Shown piece by piece: positions 50,821 through 58,844 of a stretch of DNA of 64,000 bases (positions within the stretch are counted from its first letter, which is position 1; each line of letters begins with the position of its first letter). The notes below the pieces were generated by a model. The model searched no databases, was not told where the DNA came from, and worked only from the letters and a program-made list of their open reading frames with translations. Position numbers and translations under genes: made by a program. The stretch is from JAJISG01 sp964347345 (GTDB lineage Archaea > Thermoplasmatota > Thermoplasmata > RBG-16-68-12 > JAJISG01), in NCBI GenBank assembly GCA_964347345.1, contig CAYFYB010000005.1, positions 8,010 through 72,009 of the forward strand, in the 5' to 3' direction.

Positions 50821-51483
50821 GTGATCAGGCCTTCCGGCTACCAAGGGGTCTACAACGAGGGCGAGAACCTCTTCACGGAGAACCTCATCCCTGGGACCTC
50901 CGTGTACGGCGAGGCCTTGGTCAGGCAAGGCCCCCGGGAGTTCAGGGCGTGGAATCCTCGGAGGAGCAAGTTGGCGGCACTCCTCCTCAGGGGCTTCGAG
51001 GGATACCCATTCCAAGAAGGTTCAAGGGTCCTGTATCTGGGCGCCGCCACGGGCACCACCGCCAGCCACGTGTCGGATCTCGTGCCCAAAGGCGTAGTCT
51101 ACGCTGTGGAAATCTCACCGAAGGCATTTCAGAAACTGCTCCGCCTCTCAGAGGAGCGCCCCAACCTCGTACCGATACTGGCCGATGCCAGGAACCCCGA
51201 GTCCTACAGGTCTCTCGTAGGCGAGGTGGATGTGCTATACCAAGACGTGGCCCAGAGAGATCAGGCGAGAATCTTCCTGAAGAACACCCCCTGCATGAGT
51301 CCATCGGCAATGGGCATCCTCATGCTGAAGGCAAGGAGCGTGGACGTGGCGGCACCCCCTGATAAGGTTTTCACGCAGGAACTGAGGATACTGAGGGACG
51401 GAGGGATGAAGCTCCTCTCCGTCAAACGCCTCGACCCCTACCAGGCCGACCACGCCGCCTTTCTCATGAGCCGGGGATGGTGA
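50821..51483 (+). CDS. flpA: Fibrillarin-like rRNA/tRNA 2'-O-methyltransferase
   Basis: A 220-residue SAM-dependent methyltransferase of box C/D ribonucleoproteins. It shows NEGENLFTENLIPGTSVYGE, then YRAWNP-like FRAWNPRRSKLAA, the SAM motif VLYLGAATGTTASHVSDLV (about 69-87), a VDVLYQDVAQ strand and a C-terminal ending HAAFLMSRGW. It should be guided by C/D sRNAs with L7Ae and Nop5. The usual neighbour nop5 is not here. The start is GTG at 50821. Confidence 0.93.
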   Translation: MIRPSGYQGVYNEGENLFTENLIPGTSVYGEALVRQGPREFRAWNPRRSKLAALLLRGFEGYPFQEGSRVLYLGAATGTTASHVSDLVPKGVVYAVEISPKAFQKLLRLSEERPNLVPILADARNPESYRSLVGEVDVLYQDVAQRDQARIFLKNTPCMSPSAMGILMLKARSVDVAAPPDKVFTQELRILRDGGMKLLSVKRLDPYQADHAAFLMSRGW

Positions 51484-51518
51484 CATCTGGCCTGAGGAAT
51501 AGCCAGTGATGCGCACTT

Positions 51519-51532
51519 CAAAGGTTAAATAC
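51519..51532 (+). promoter_or_regulatory. TATA box of the uS15-recJ transcript
   Basis: AAAGGTTAAATACG lies about 38 nt before the ATG at 51568, a good match to archaeal BRE-TATA promoters. Confidence 0.55.
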
Positions 51533-51567
51533 GGGGAATACGTAGAAGGTGGTCCTGAGGACAAGGC

Positions 51568-52023
51568 ATGGCCAGGATGCATAGGCGGAGAAAGGGGAAG
51601 TCTTCCTCCAAACGCCCTCCCTCGGAGGAGCCACCGAAGTGGGTCTCCATCAAGCCCGAGGAAGTGGAGAAGCTCGTCCTGAAGCTTCACAAGGAGGGGA
51701 TGCAGACCGCCCAGATAGGCATCCGGCTAAGGGATCAGCACGGCATCCCGAGCGTAAGACTTGTGACGGGGAAGTCCATCACCAAGATTCTCGGAGAACA
51801 GGGGGTCAAGATGGACTTGCCGGAGGACCTTCGCAACCTCATGAGGAAAGCCGTAAGGCTCGACAGCCATCTTAAGGATCACACGAAAGACTTCCACAAC
51901 AGGAGGGGCCTGGAGCTCATTGAGGCGAAGATTCGCCGCTTGGCCCGCTACTACAAGCGGGAGGGAGTCCTTCCGTCGGATTGGGAGTATTCCCGGAAAG
52001 CAGCAGAGATCCAGGTACGGTAG
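51568..52023 (+). CDS. rps15: Ribosomal protein uS15 (archaeal S15/S13e)
   Basis: A 151-residue small-subunit protein. It starts MARMHRRRKGKSSSKRP, then PPKWVSIKPEEVEKLVLKL and MQTAQIGIRLRDQHGIPSV, with the C-terminal S15 core HLKDHTKDFHNRRGLELIEA and RLARYYKREGVLP. The archaeal/eukaryal N-terminal extension is present and the length is typical. It is followed after 11 nt by the RecJ-like gene, a linkage seen in several archaea. Confidence 0.97.
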   Translation: MARMHRRRKGKSSSKRPPSEEPPKWVSIKPEEVEKLVLKLHKEGMQTAQIGIRLRDQHGIPSVRLVTGKSITKILGEQGVKMDLPEDLRNLMRKAVRLDSHLKDHTKDFHNRRGLELIEAKIRRLARYYKREGVLPSDWEYSRKAAEIQVR

Positions 52024-52034
52024 GCGTCACACTC

Positions 52035-53396
52035 ATGGACTGGATGCGAGAGAGTTTGCCAGAGGGTCTTGCTGAGAGGCTGGAGAAAGCTGCCAGCACC
52101 GTGGATGGCGCGAAGCGAGCCCGGGTCCTCTGCCACTACGACGGTGATGGAACTGCAGCCGCAGCCCTCCTGACCATCTCCCTCCTGCGAGAAGGGCTGG
52201 ACGTCCGCACCACTCTCTCCCACCACTTAGATATGGAGAAACTGAAGGAGCTGGACCCCGAGGACGCCGATGTCCTCCTGGTGAGTGACATGGGAAGCCC
52301 CCAGGTGGACCTTTTTGAGAGGCTGAAGCTGCCCGTGGTGGTCCTGGACCATCACCAGCCCCTTAGGGACTCCGACAAGGTCGTGCAGATTAACCCTCAC
52401 TTTTTCGGGCTCAGTGGCACCCGAGACGCCTGCGGCTCCACGACATCATTCCTCTTCTCCCTGGCTCTCTCAGAAGCCAACCTCGACCTGGCGGGGATCG
52501 CCCTGATTGGGTGCATTGCCGACCGTCAGTATCTGGGAGGTTTCAAGGGCATCAACGAGACCCTCTTCCAGAGAGCCCTTAAGGAAGGCGTCCTCAGAGC
52601 CGAAAGGAGCCTGGCCCTTGCCGATCTGCCTCTGGAGGAAGCGCTCCTCTACTCCGTAGGGCCCTACTTCAAGGGTCTCTCAGGCCGCCAGGACAAGGTC
52701 AGACGATTCCTGTCGGAGCTGGGTTTGGACCATAAAGATAGGTTTCGGGATCTGCAAGCCGCCGCGAAGGAGCAACTCGTCTCAACCCTGGGCCTGTGGC
52801 TCCTCAAGCAGGGGGTCCGCCCCGAGACGGTCCAGCAACTTGTGGAGGAGAGATACTGGTATCCCGCCCTCGAGACCTACGTGGACGACCTGGAGAGTTA
52901 CGTCAATGCCTGTTCGAGACAAGGAGAGGAGTCCCTTGGCCTATCCTTGAGTCTCGGCGACTTCAGCGGGAGGGAGAGAGCCGAGGAGATCAGACGGAAG
53001 CACTGGAAGGATGTCCTGAGAGGCATCATGAAGGTCGAGTCCGACGGCGTCTTCTCCAAGAAGCATGTGCAGTTCTTCTACGCCGATGGACCAACGCTGG
53101 CAGGCTCCGTTGCGGGGATCTCCATGAGGTACCTTCTGGACCAGGAGAAGCCAACCCTCGCCATGGCGGTGGTGAACGGCAAGACCAAGGTATCCGCAAG
53201 GGGCACCGACTATCTCATTGGGAAAGGGGTAGACTTAGCCGAGGCCCTACGTCTCGGAGCAGAGGCAGCAGGGGGCTCTGGGGGAGGACACAACATAGCC
53301 TCCGGAGCCACCATTCCGAAGGGGAGGGAGGAGAGGTTTCTTGAGACGGTGGATTCCGTCGTGGGCAGGCAGCTTGAAGGGAATTCCCCGGAGTGA
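52035..53396 (+). CDS. DHH-family RecJ-like (GAN/Cdc45-related) exonuclease
   Basis: A 453-residue DHH/DHHA1 phosphoesterase related to archaeal RecJ/GAN, the replisome partner of GINS. Catalytic motifs are intact: CHYDGDGTAA (D36, D38), VSDMGS (D85), VLDHHQP (D105-H106-H107) and the DHHA1 motif GGSGGGHNIASGA near 420. It should therefore be an active exonuclease rather than an inactive Cdc45-like form. The frame is open to 51981, but the ATG at 52035, just after uS15, is the sensible start. It is probably co-transcribed with uS15. Confidence 0.9.
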   Translation: MDWMRESLPEGLAERLEKAASTVDGAKRARVLCHYDGDGTAAAALLTISLLREGLDVRTTLSHHLDMEKLKELDPEDADVLLVSDMGSPQVDLFERLKLPVVVLDHHQPLRDSDKVVQINPHFFGLSGTRDACGSTTSFLFSLALSEANLDLAGIALIGCIADRQYLGGFKGINETLFQRALKEGVLRAERSLALADLPLEEALLYSVGPYFKGLSGRQDKVRRFLSELGLDHKDRFRDLQAAAKEQLVSTLGLWLLKQGVRPETVQQLVEERYWYPALETYVDDLESYVNACSRQGEESLGLSLSLGDFSGRERAEEIRRKHWKDVLRGIMKVESDGVFSKKHVQFFYADGPTLAGSVAGISMRYLLDQEKPTLAMAVVNGKTKVSARGTDYLIGKGVDLAEALRLGAEAAGGSGGGHNIASGATIPKGREERFLETVDSVVGRQLEGNSPE

Positions 53397-53431
53397 GGCC
53401 GATCCCGTCAGATCTCTTGGCAGTGTCTGAG

Positions 53432-53827
53432 CTAACCGCCGGCCTTTCTCAGGACGTCAAGGTCCTTTGAGGACGTTATTAGGATCTCTAGCTGACCTCT
53501 GTAGAGCTGAAGCTCGCCCCTGACCATGACCTCGGCTCCCTGGACCACGTCCTCTCTCTCCTCAAGGCCGTCGTACACCTGCCTGGAGGCGAAGACTGCA
53601 ACCTCACTGTAGTCCAGGGGGTCCATCAGCCTGAGGACGAGGCCCGAGGAGGTGAGACGTGCCTCCTTCACCGTTCCCACAGTCTCAACCCACTTCCCAA
53701 CCATCTCCTCCGTGAGATCCCCTATGGGGAGCTGCGCTGGCCCTATGGAGAGGCTGTAGTAATAGAGGCCCGTCAGGGCCAGGACGGAACCTAAGGTCAG
53801 CAGGATCACGATGCCTTTCCTGTCCAA
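53432..53827 (-). CDS. Membrane-anchored OB-fold protein
   Basis: A 131-residue protein with one N-terminal transmembrane helix (about 5-26) followed by an OB-fold (about 40-128): VGKWVETVGTVKEARLTSSG, DYSEVAVFASRQVYDGL, and GAEVMVRGELQLYRGQLEIL. The OB pattern is of the tRNA_anti/nucleic-acid-binding class. With a signal anchor the fold would sit outside the membrane, or face inward if the orientation is reversed; basic residues before the helix (MDRKG) favour the domain being outside. It starts with TTG at 53827, 19 nt after the DUF835 gene, as part of the same transcript. Confidence 0.7.
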   Translation of the reverse strand: MDRKGIVILLTLGSVLALTGLYYYSLSIGPAQLPIGDLTEEMVGKWVETVGTVKEARLTSSGLVLRLMDPLDYSEVAVFASRQVYDGLEEREDVVQGAEVMVRGELQLYRGQLEILITSSKDLDVLRKAGG

Positions 53828-53846
53828 AAGGTCCAGTAACCTCCCC

Positions 53847-54398
53847 CTAGTATGTGTCGATGAGTTTGATGACCTCTTCCCTGTCGAGTTCCCTCCTGAC
53901 GTCCTCTCCCTCTAGGAGCTCCAGGTTCCTCTCGAGGAGTGCCATCTCCTTGGGCTCCAAGGCTTCGGGGTTGATGGGGATCAGCACCAGGGCCGGTTTC
54001 TGCATCACGAACTCGTTTACGTGCTCCACGAAGAGGAGGGTCTGGACGAAGTTGTTGTTCAGAATCAGATACTCAAGGCCGTCCAGCAGTACCGCCGACC
54101 GATCGTTGTCCTGGATGAACTTACAGATTAGCTTGTTCAGGCCTCCCAGAGCGGTAGGGTTGTGGAAGTCCTCGCCGGGCGTGTGGCTCAGCCAGACAAC
54201 CCGCACATCCTCCATATCCCTCTCTTTCCTGATTTTGGCGGGATGTCTCCTGCTAACCACTAGGCTAGGCCTTCCGTCGCCTTTGAGGAGCCTGAAGAGG
54301 CGATAGGTGAGGTTAGGCTTTCTCTCCTTCACCAGATAGCAGCCATCGCTGAGTTCCAATAGGCGGCTTTGAGAGTGGAAACCTGGCTCCTCTCCCAT
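53847..54398 (-). CDS. DUF835 domain protein
   Basis: A 183-residue DUF835 protein. It shows GCYLVKERKPNLTYRLFRLL, LVVSRRHPAKIRKE, the characteristic SAVLLDGLEYLILNNNFVQT motif and LVLIPINPEALEPKE. DUF835 is an archaeal family of unknown function that looks like an inactive P-loop/DUF7504-like fold, often found with signalling proteins. The frame extends into the 3' end of the Orc1/Cdc6 gene, but the ATG at 54398 is preferred. It lies downstream of orc1/cdc6 on the same strand and just before the OB-fold gene. Confidence 0.85.
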   Translation of the reverse strand: MGEEPGFHSQSRLLELSDGCYLVKERKPNLTYRLFRLLKGDGRPSLVVSRRHPAKIRKERDMEDVRVVWLSHTPGEDFHNPTALGGLNKLICKFIQDNDRSAVLLDGLEYLILNNNFVQTLLFVEHVNEFVMQKPALVLIPINPEALEPKEMALLERNLELLEGEDVRRELDREEVIKLIDTY

Positions 54399-54513
54399 GT
54401 CTCCTCCGCCGGAAGAATCAGGCTTAAGACATATCAAGTTTGTGGAACGCGAAGGGCGAGGGTAAGGGTGTGGCTCTCCTCCGAATAGTCCCTCTCTGTG
54501 ACTGCTGTCTGCG

Positions 54514-55674
54514 TCACCTCGAGAGGGCAACCTCTAGGCTGTGGATGAGGGCCCTGGCGGGCACTTCTTGCAAGGATATGATGGTGGTCTTCCCCGTGAC
54601 CCCTTCCCCTGAGGGCTTCGCCTCGATGAATCCCAGGATGTCCAGGTCCTGAAGGTACTTCCAGAACTGCGTGTGCCCCCTCTTCTTCTCGCCGTACTCC
54701 TCGCAGGCCAGCGAGTAGGCCTCCTCGGCTTCCCCCGTGGTGATGTACGCCTTCTTCTCCAGCTTCCTGGCCAGGGCCAGGAGGGCCACCATCTTGGGCC
54801 GGTCCAGGGCCTCCAAGCTCTCCTCGCTCAGCAGGGCATGGGTCGTTGCCCTCGCCTCCCTCACGTGCTCCGGCAGCACCTCCCTCATGTCCTCATCGAG
54901 GGCCAGGTCCCCCGCCTTCTGAAGGATCTCTATGGCATACCTTGCATCGCCATACTCCGACGCGATGTCGGCGATGAGGTCCACGCACTCCCCCCGCACC
55001 ACGTCGGGGAAGAAGGCCAGGTCCACCCTGTCCTCCAGGATGTCCGCCAGCTCCTCCTTGCTGTACTTCCCGAACTCCACCACGTTGCTCCTCTTGAAGG
55101 TGCTGAGGGTGGCCTTGTCCAGATAGGTTAGGATGTGCTTCTGGGAGATCAGGATGACGCTGACGCTGCCCCGGGGTCCCTGATACTCCTCATCAAACCT
55201 CGTGAAGCTGTAGATGAGGTCGGAACTCTTCCGAACGAGGGTGTCGGCCTCGTCCAGCACCACTATCAGGTGGGCCTTGTCCCTCTCGAGGTGCTTCCTC
55301 AGGACGCTTAGCTTCTCAGGTATGGAGAAGCCCCTGTCAGGGAACCTCTCGTCCCACTTTTTCAGGATGGCAAGGAGGACGGCGTCCTCCGTGGTCCTCT
55401 GCCGGCAGTTGACCAGGACCCACTGTACGTTCTTGTCCCTCCCTCGGGCGAACTCCTGGAAGTCCATACAGAACCTCTTGGAGAGGTGAGTCTTCCCGGT
55501 CCCCACGTTACCCACCAGGAAAACATTCTGGGAGAGGTTGGCCTCCACCAGGGGGTGGAAGAGGTTTCTGAGGGTTCTCATCTGCTTATCCCTGTGGGGC
55601 ATCTTCTCAGGGACGAAGTCGAAGGAGAGCTTGCTCACATCTCTGAATATAGGGGGGCCACCCGGGCGGGGCAT
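54514..55674 (-). CDS. cdc6: Orc1/Cdc6 replication initiator
   Basis: A 386-residue AAA+ initiator. It begins IFRDVSKLSFDFVPEKMPHR, the usual Orc1/Cdc6 entry. Walker A is VGNVGTGKTHLSK (about 53-65), Walker B VVLDEADTLV, followed by sensor regions and a C-terminal winged helix (RGHTQFWKYLQDLDILGFIE). The frame is open 44 codons further, but a TATA box GTTTTTATC (55700-55708) lies in that stretch, about 25 nt from the ATG at 55674, so a leaderless start is adopted. Such genes usually neighbour replication origins. Confidence 0.92.
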   Translation of the reverse strand: MPRPGGPPIFRDVSKLSFDFVPEKMPHRDKQMRTLRNLFHPLVEANLSQNVFLVGNVGTGKTHLSKRFCMDFQEFARGRDKNVQWVLVNCRQRTTEDAVLLAILKKWDERFPDRGFSIPEKLSVLRKHLERDKAHLIVVLDEADTLVRKSSDLIYSFTRFDEEYQGPRGSVSVILISQKHILTYLDKATLSTFKRSNVVEFGKYSKEELADILEDRVDLAFFPDVVRGECVDLIADIASEYGDARYAIEILQKAGDLALDEDMREVLPEHVREARATTHALLSEESLEALDRPKMVALLALARKLEKKAYITTGEAEEAYSLACEEYGEKKRGHTQFWKYLQDLDILGFIEAKPSGEGVTGKTTIISLQEVPARALIHSLEVALSR

Positions 55675-55836
55675 TTCACTGGAATAGCCGTTGTGTTTGA
55701 TAAAAACGTTGCCCTGGGCCAGAATCTGGCCTGGAGAGGAAGGGTCAGCGGCTCCCCCGCTATATGAGTTGCACAGGGCGCCACTCATGACGAAACATTT
55801 AAGCATCTTCCGTCGGACCGTCCAGAGAGACTTACC
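55675..55836. promoter_or_regulatory. Intergenic region between cdc6 and the SAP/zinc-ribbon gene; possible origin
   Basis: This 162-nt spacer lies between two divergent starts. It holds the cdc6 TATA box (55700-55708) and a second TATA-like GCTTAAATG on the minus strand (about 55795-55803). TTCCAGTGAAA overlaps the cdc6 start on the minus strand (about 55674-55684) and resembles the TTCCAGTGGAAA core of euryarchaeal origin-recognition boxes. One weak match is not enough to call an origin, and no AT-rich unwinding element is evident. Confidence 0.3.
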
Positions 55837-57207
55837 ATGGCCAGGAGGTCCTCTTCCGAGGTCCTGGAAGGAGACGACCTGCAGGACCCGAGGCGTGAGC
55901 TGGAGTCCCTCACCGTCAAGGAGCTAAGAGAGAAAGCTAAGGATCGATCGGTGAACCTCCAGGGCAAGCGGCGGAAAGCCGACATCATCGACGCCATCTT
56001 GGCCGCCACCCTGGGGCAGACCCTGGAGGCAATTGAGGCTCCTGAGGAGGAAGATGCCATGGACCTGGACCTTGACCTGCCCTTCGGAAAGTTGGAGGAC
56101 CTGTGGATTGAGGCAACCAACAGACTTTCGGAGGGGGACTACAAGTCTGCCATCGCCCTTTCCAAGGACGGACTGCGACTGCTGGACCAGTGGTCGGGGA
56201 GGTACAGGAAAGGCATGTGCTCGAGGGCCCTTCATGCGGCAGAGCTGTTCGGAAATCGCCTCGAAGACGAAGGGCGAGCCCGGGAGCTGAGGCGGAAAGT
56301 GAAGGAGGCTCATAAAGCCTACTCGTCCGAAGACCTGGACCGTTGCTCCCTCCTCATCAGTGAGCTTCAGGGAGAGGTGGCGGACCTCTACGTCGAAGAG
56401 ATGGGAAAGGTCAGAAAGATACTGATGGATAAGGAGAGGACGCTAGAAGAACTGAGGGGTCTGGACACCGACCTCTCCACGGCCCACGAGATGCTTTCCG
56501 CCGCCGAAGAGGCCCTCGGCATTGAAGACCATGCCAGGGCGCAGGGCCTCATCCAGAGCTTCGATGAAGTGGTGGAGGAGACCTTGAAGAGGCGGAGGAT
56601 CGAACTGGAGAGCTACCTCAACTCAGTGGAGTCCAGGCTGGAAGAGACGGAGGGCCTGGGCAAGCCCCTCAAGGAGTGCAGGAAGCTGGCCAGGCAGGCA
56701 AGGAGTGCCTTTGAACAGGGCGACCTGGTGCTCGCCAGTGAGATCGCCCAGCGTTGCGAAAAGGCCGCGGTCGAGGCCCAGAGGAAGCACATTGAAATGG
56801 CACTGCAGCTGCGCAGGAAGCACTACCAGGAGGTCCGGGATATCGTGTCCTACACCAAGCCCCTCCTGCAGGAGGCCCAGCACTACGGCATCGACATCGA
56901 GGGTGCCAAGACCCTGATCAAAGAGGCCTTGGAGTTCCTCCGGCAGGAAAGCTACTTCGAGGCCATGGGAAGGGCCCAGGAAGCAAGAAGGTTCCTGGAG
57001 TCCCTACAGCCTTCCATCGCCGCTGAGAGGGCGAAGAGAGGGATTGTCAGGCCCGAGAGAGGAGTCTGCAGCCAGTGTGATTCTAAGAGTCTCACTTTCA
57101 GGGAGGATGGTTGGGGAGAGTGCGCTTCCTGCGGCTACCGATTCCTTTGGTCCACCAAGGACCAACCGTGGTTCATAAGCTTCCTGAAGAGGACTCTGGT
57201 CCGTTAG
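55837..57207 (+). CDS. SAP-like / coiled-coil / zinc-ribbon protein (paralogue 2)
   Basis: A 456-residue protein with the same order of parts as the protein at 14816-16297. An N-terminal SAP-like motif (about 27-60: LTVKELREKAKDRSVNLQGK) is followed by long helical repeats (about 85-400) and a C-terminal zinc ribbon (CSQCDSKS...CASCGYRFLW). Shared internal stretches such as the KxHIExxxxLRxxHYxEVxD type and KPLLxEAxxxGID support paralogy. It is divergent from the replication initiator Orc1/Cdc6, which hints at a chromosome-associated role (inference only). Confidence 0.7.
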   Translation: MARRSSSEVLEGDDLQDPRRELESLTVKELREKAKDRSVNLQGKRRKADIIDAILAATLGQTLEAIEAPEEEDAMDLDLDLPFGKLEDLWIEATNRLSEGDYKSAIALSKDGLRLLDQWSGRYRKGMCSRALHAAELFGNRLEDEGRARELRRKVKEAHKAYSSEDLDRCSLLISELQGEVADLYVEEMGKVRKILMDKERTLEELRGLDTDLSTAHEMLSAAEEALGIEDHARAQGLIQSFDEVVEETLKRRRIELESYLNSVESRLEETEGLGKPLKECRKLARQARSAFEQGDLVLASEIAQRCEKAAVEAQRKHIEMALQLRRKHYQEVRDIVSYTKPLLQEAQHYGIDIEGAKTLIKEALEFLRQESYFEAMGRAQEARRFLESLQPSIAAERAKRGIVRPERGVCSQCDSKSLTFREDGWGECASCGYRFLWSTKDQPWFISFLKRTLVR

Positions 57208-57270
57208 GCCCATTTCTTGCCTACTGCTCGGAGTGGAAGTATTTTCTATCCTCGCTCCCTTGAGCGGGAC

Positions 57271-58215
57271 ATGAGTGTCCGCCTGGAGGAGAAGGTGCAG
57301 GACTACGCCCTGGAGAGAGGGGTTAGCTGCGGTGTCCTGCTCAAGCAGATGGGTAAGGCCGGAGGCTTCACTGCGGTAAAGCTTGCCAGGGCCCTGGAGA
57401 TTGTGGGGGAGATGGTGAGGAAGGAGGGGTGCACCACCTTCCTGTCCTTCCCGGCAGCCCTGATGGCCACGGGTTGCAGAGGTGTCTTCGTGGAGATGGT
57501 CAAGAGGGGGATGGTGGACGTGGTCGTTACCACATGCGGCACCCTGGATCACGACCTGGCCCGGGTCCATAATCCCTACTACCACGGAGATTTCGACATG
57601 GACGACGCGGCCCTGCGCAGGGAGGGGATCCACCGCCTGGGCAACGTCCTCGTACCCTCGGAGGCCTACGGAAAGGGCCTGGAGAGACGGCTCATCCCCT
57701 TCTTTCGGTCTCTGTGGGAGGAGGGGATGAGGAAGCTGACTACGGCGGACCTGCTGCGACTTGCAGGAGAGAGGCTCGGGGATGAAAGCTCCCTCCTCCA
57801 CTGGTGCGCCAAGAGGAAGGTTCCTGTCATCGTCCCCGCCATAACCGACGGCGCCTTCGGCTATCACCTCTGGAGCTTCTGGCAGGAGCATCAAGAGTTT
57901 GTCATGGACGTCATGGGAGACGAGTCGCTACTGGCCGACCTCGTGTTTACCTCCCGGGAGACGGGGGCTCTGGTGCTGGGGGGTGGGGTGTCGAAGCACC
58001 ATGTCATCTGGTGGAACCAGTTCAAGGACGGGCTGGACTACGCTGTGTACATCACCACGGCCGTGGAGTACGATGGCAGCCTTTCAGGGGCGAGGGTTCG
58101 GGAGGCCATCTCCTGGGGCAAGGTGAAGGAGGGGGCCAAGAGGGTAACGGTGGAGGGCGACGCGAGTCTTCTCCTCCCCCTGCTCTTCGCAGCTCTCGTG
58201 GAGGAACTTTCCTGA
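57271..58215 (+). CDS. dhs: Deoxyhypusine synthase
   Basis: A 314-residue NAD-dependent enzyme that transfers aminobutyl from spermidine to a lysine of initiation factor aIF5A. It has FLSFPAALMATGCRGVFVEM, VVTTCGTLDHDLAR, the SLLHWCAKRKVPVIVPAITD region, and the catalytic Lys (about K242) in LGGGVSKHHVIWWNQ, followed by VYITTAVEYDGSLSGARVRE. All substrate and NAD regions are present. The frame begins earlier, but the ATG at 57271, after TATA-like GTATTTTCTATC, fits the family start. Confidence 0.95.
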   Translation: MSVRLEEKVQDYALERGVSCGVLLKQMGKAGGFTAVKLARALEIVGEMVRKEGCTTFLSFPAALMATGCRGVFVEMVKRGMVDVVVTTCGTLDHDLARVHNPYYHGDFDMDDAALRREGIHRLGNVLVPSEAYGKGLERRLIPFFRSLWEEGMRKLTTADLLRLAGERLGDESSLLHWCAKRKVPVIVPAITDGAFGYHLWSFWQEHQEFVMDVMGDESLLADLVFTSRETGALVLGGGVSKHHVIWWNQFKDGLDYAVYITTAVEYDGSLSGARVREAISWGKVKEGAKRVTVEGDASLLLPLLFAALVEELS

Positions 58216-58231
58216 GGTGGGTGCCTTGAAG

Positions 58232-58765
58232 ATGCCCGATGAGCTCCGGCGGGTTGTTGAGAGCTACGGAGACGTCCCCCTTTTCATCAGGACTCTGAAG
58301 GTGCCCGGGACCACTGTGGAAGCTTTCAAGGCGGTGAAGGGCGGGAACTTCGGCGCCGCGGCGCTCCTGTGGAATGAGGAAGGGCAGGTACTCCTCGTGA
58401 GGGAAGAACCCTCCTCCGACTGGGGAGAGAACTGGGTCACCCCTGGCGGCCGGGCTAGGCCGGGTGAGGAGCCCGAGGAGACCTTGCTCAGGGAGGTGTG
58501 GGAGGAGGTCGGCATCGAGGCGCGAATCCTCGAGCTGTCACGGGTGTTCGAGCTGACGGTAACGGATGGCAAGACCAGTGTCACAGGTTTCTTCTTCCAG
58601 TTCGAAGCCCTGGCACGGGGGTCAGAAACCCGCCCCGGACCAAGGATCGCCGAAGCACGATGGTTTGACCACCTGCCCAGCAACATGGCTTTCCGCGATG
58701 ATTATTTGGAGACCTTCCGCATCCGGCGAGGGGAGCGTCAAGGGACGAGACGGCTGGACAGGTGA
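58232..58765 (+). CDS. Nudix hydrolase
   Basis: A protein of about 177 residues with a perfect Nudix box: GGRARPGEEPEETLLREVWE then EVGI (G-x5-E-x7-REVWEEVG). The preceding strands include FGAAALLWNEEGQVLLVREE. A late AEARWFDHLP is typical of broad Nudix members. Substrate unknown; nucleotide sugars or ADP-ribose are plausible given the neighbouring sugar genes. The ATG at 58232 is preferred; a GTG at 58217 is also possible. It follows the deoxyhypusine synthase gene by only 16 nt. Confidence 0.85.
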   Translation: MPDELRRVVESYGDVPLFIRTLKVPGTTVEAFKAVKGGNFGAAALLWNEEGQVLLVREEPSSDWGENWVTPGGRARPGEEPEETLLREVWEEVGIEARILELSRVFELTVTDGKTSVTGFFFQFEALARGSETRPGPRIAEARWFDHLPSNMAFRDDYLETFRIRRGERQGTRRLDR

Positions 58766-58795
58766 AGTTTTCCTCCGAGGAAAGGGGCGGCGACG

Positions 58796-58805
58796 TTTTA
58801 TATAC
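58796..58805 (+). promoter_or_regulatory. TATA box of galT
   Basis: TTTTATATAC lies about 45 nt before the galT ATG at 58845. It is one of the strongest TATA matches in the window and implies a short leader of about 15-20 nt. Confidence 0.6.
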
Positions 58806-58844
58806 ATCCGTTTTCTCTTTTCATTCCCAGGAAAGGCCTGGACC

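Noticed and set aside
55675..55806. 44-residue N-terminal extension of Orc1/Cdc6
   Set aside because: Family similarity starts at the ATG at 55674 and a good TATA box lies inside the extension.
58566..58844. Extension of galT upstream into the Nudix gene
   Set aside because: It is out of frame with and overlaps the Nudix coding region; the TATA box at 58796-58805 fixes the start at 58845.
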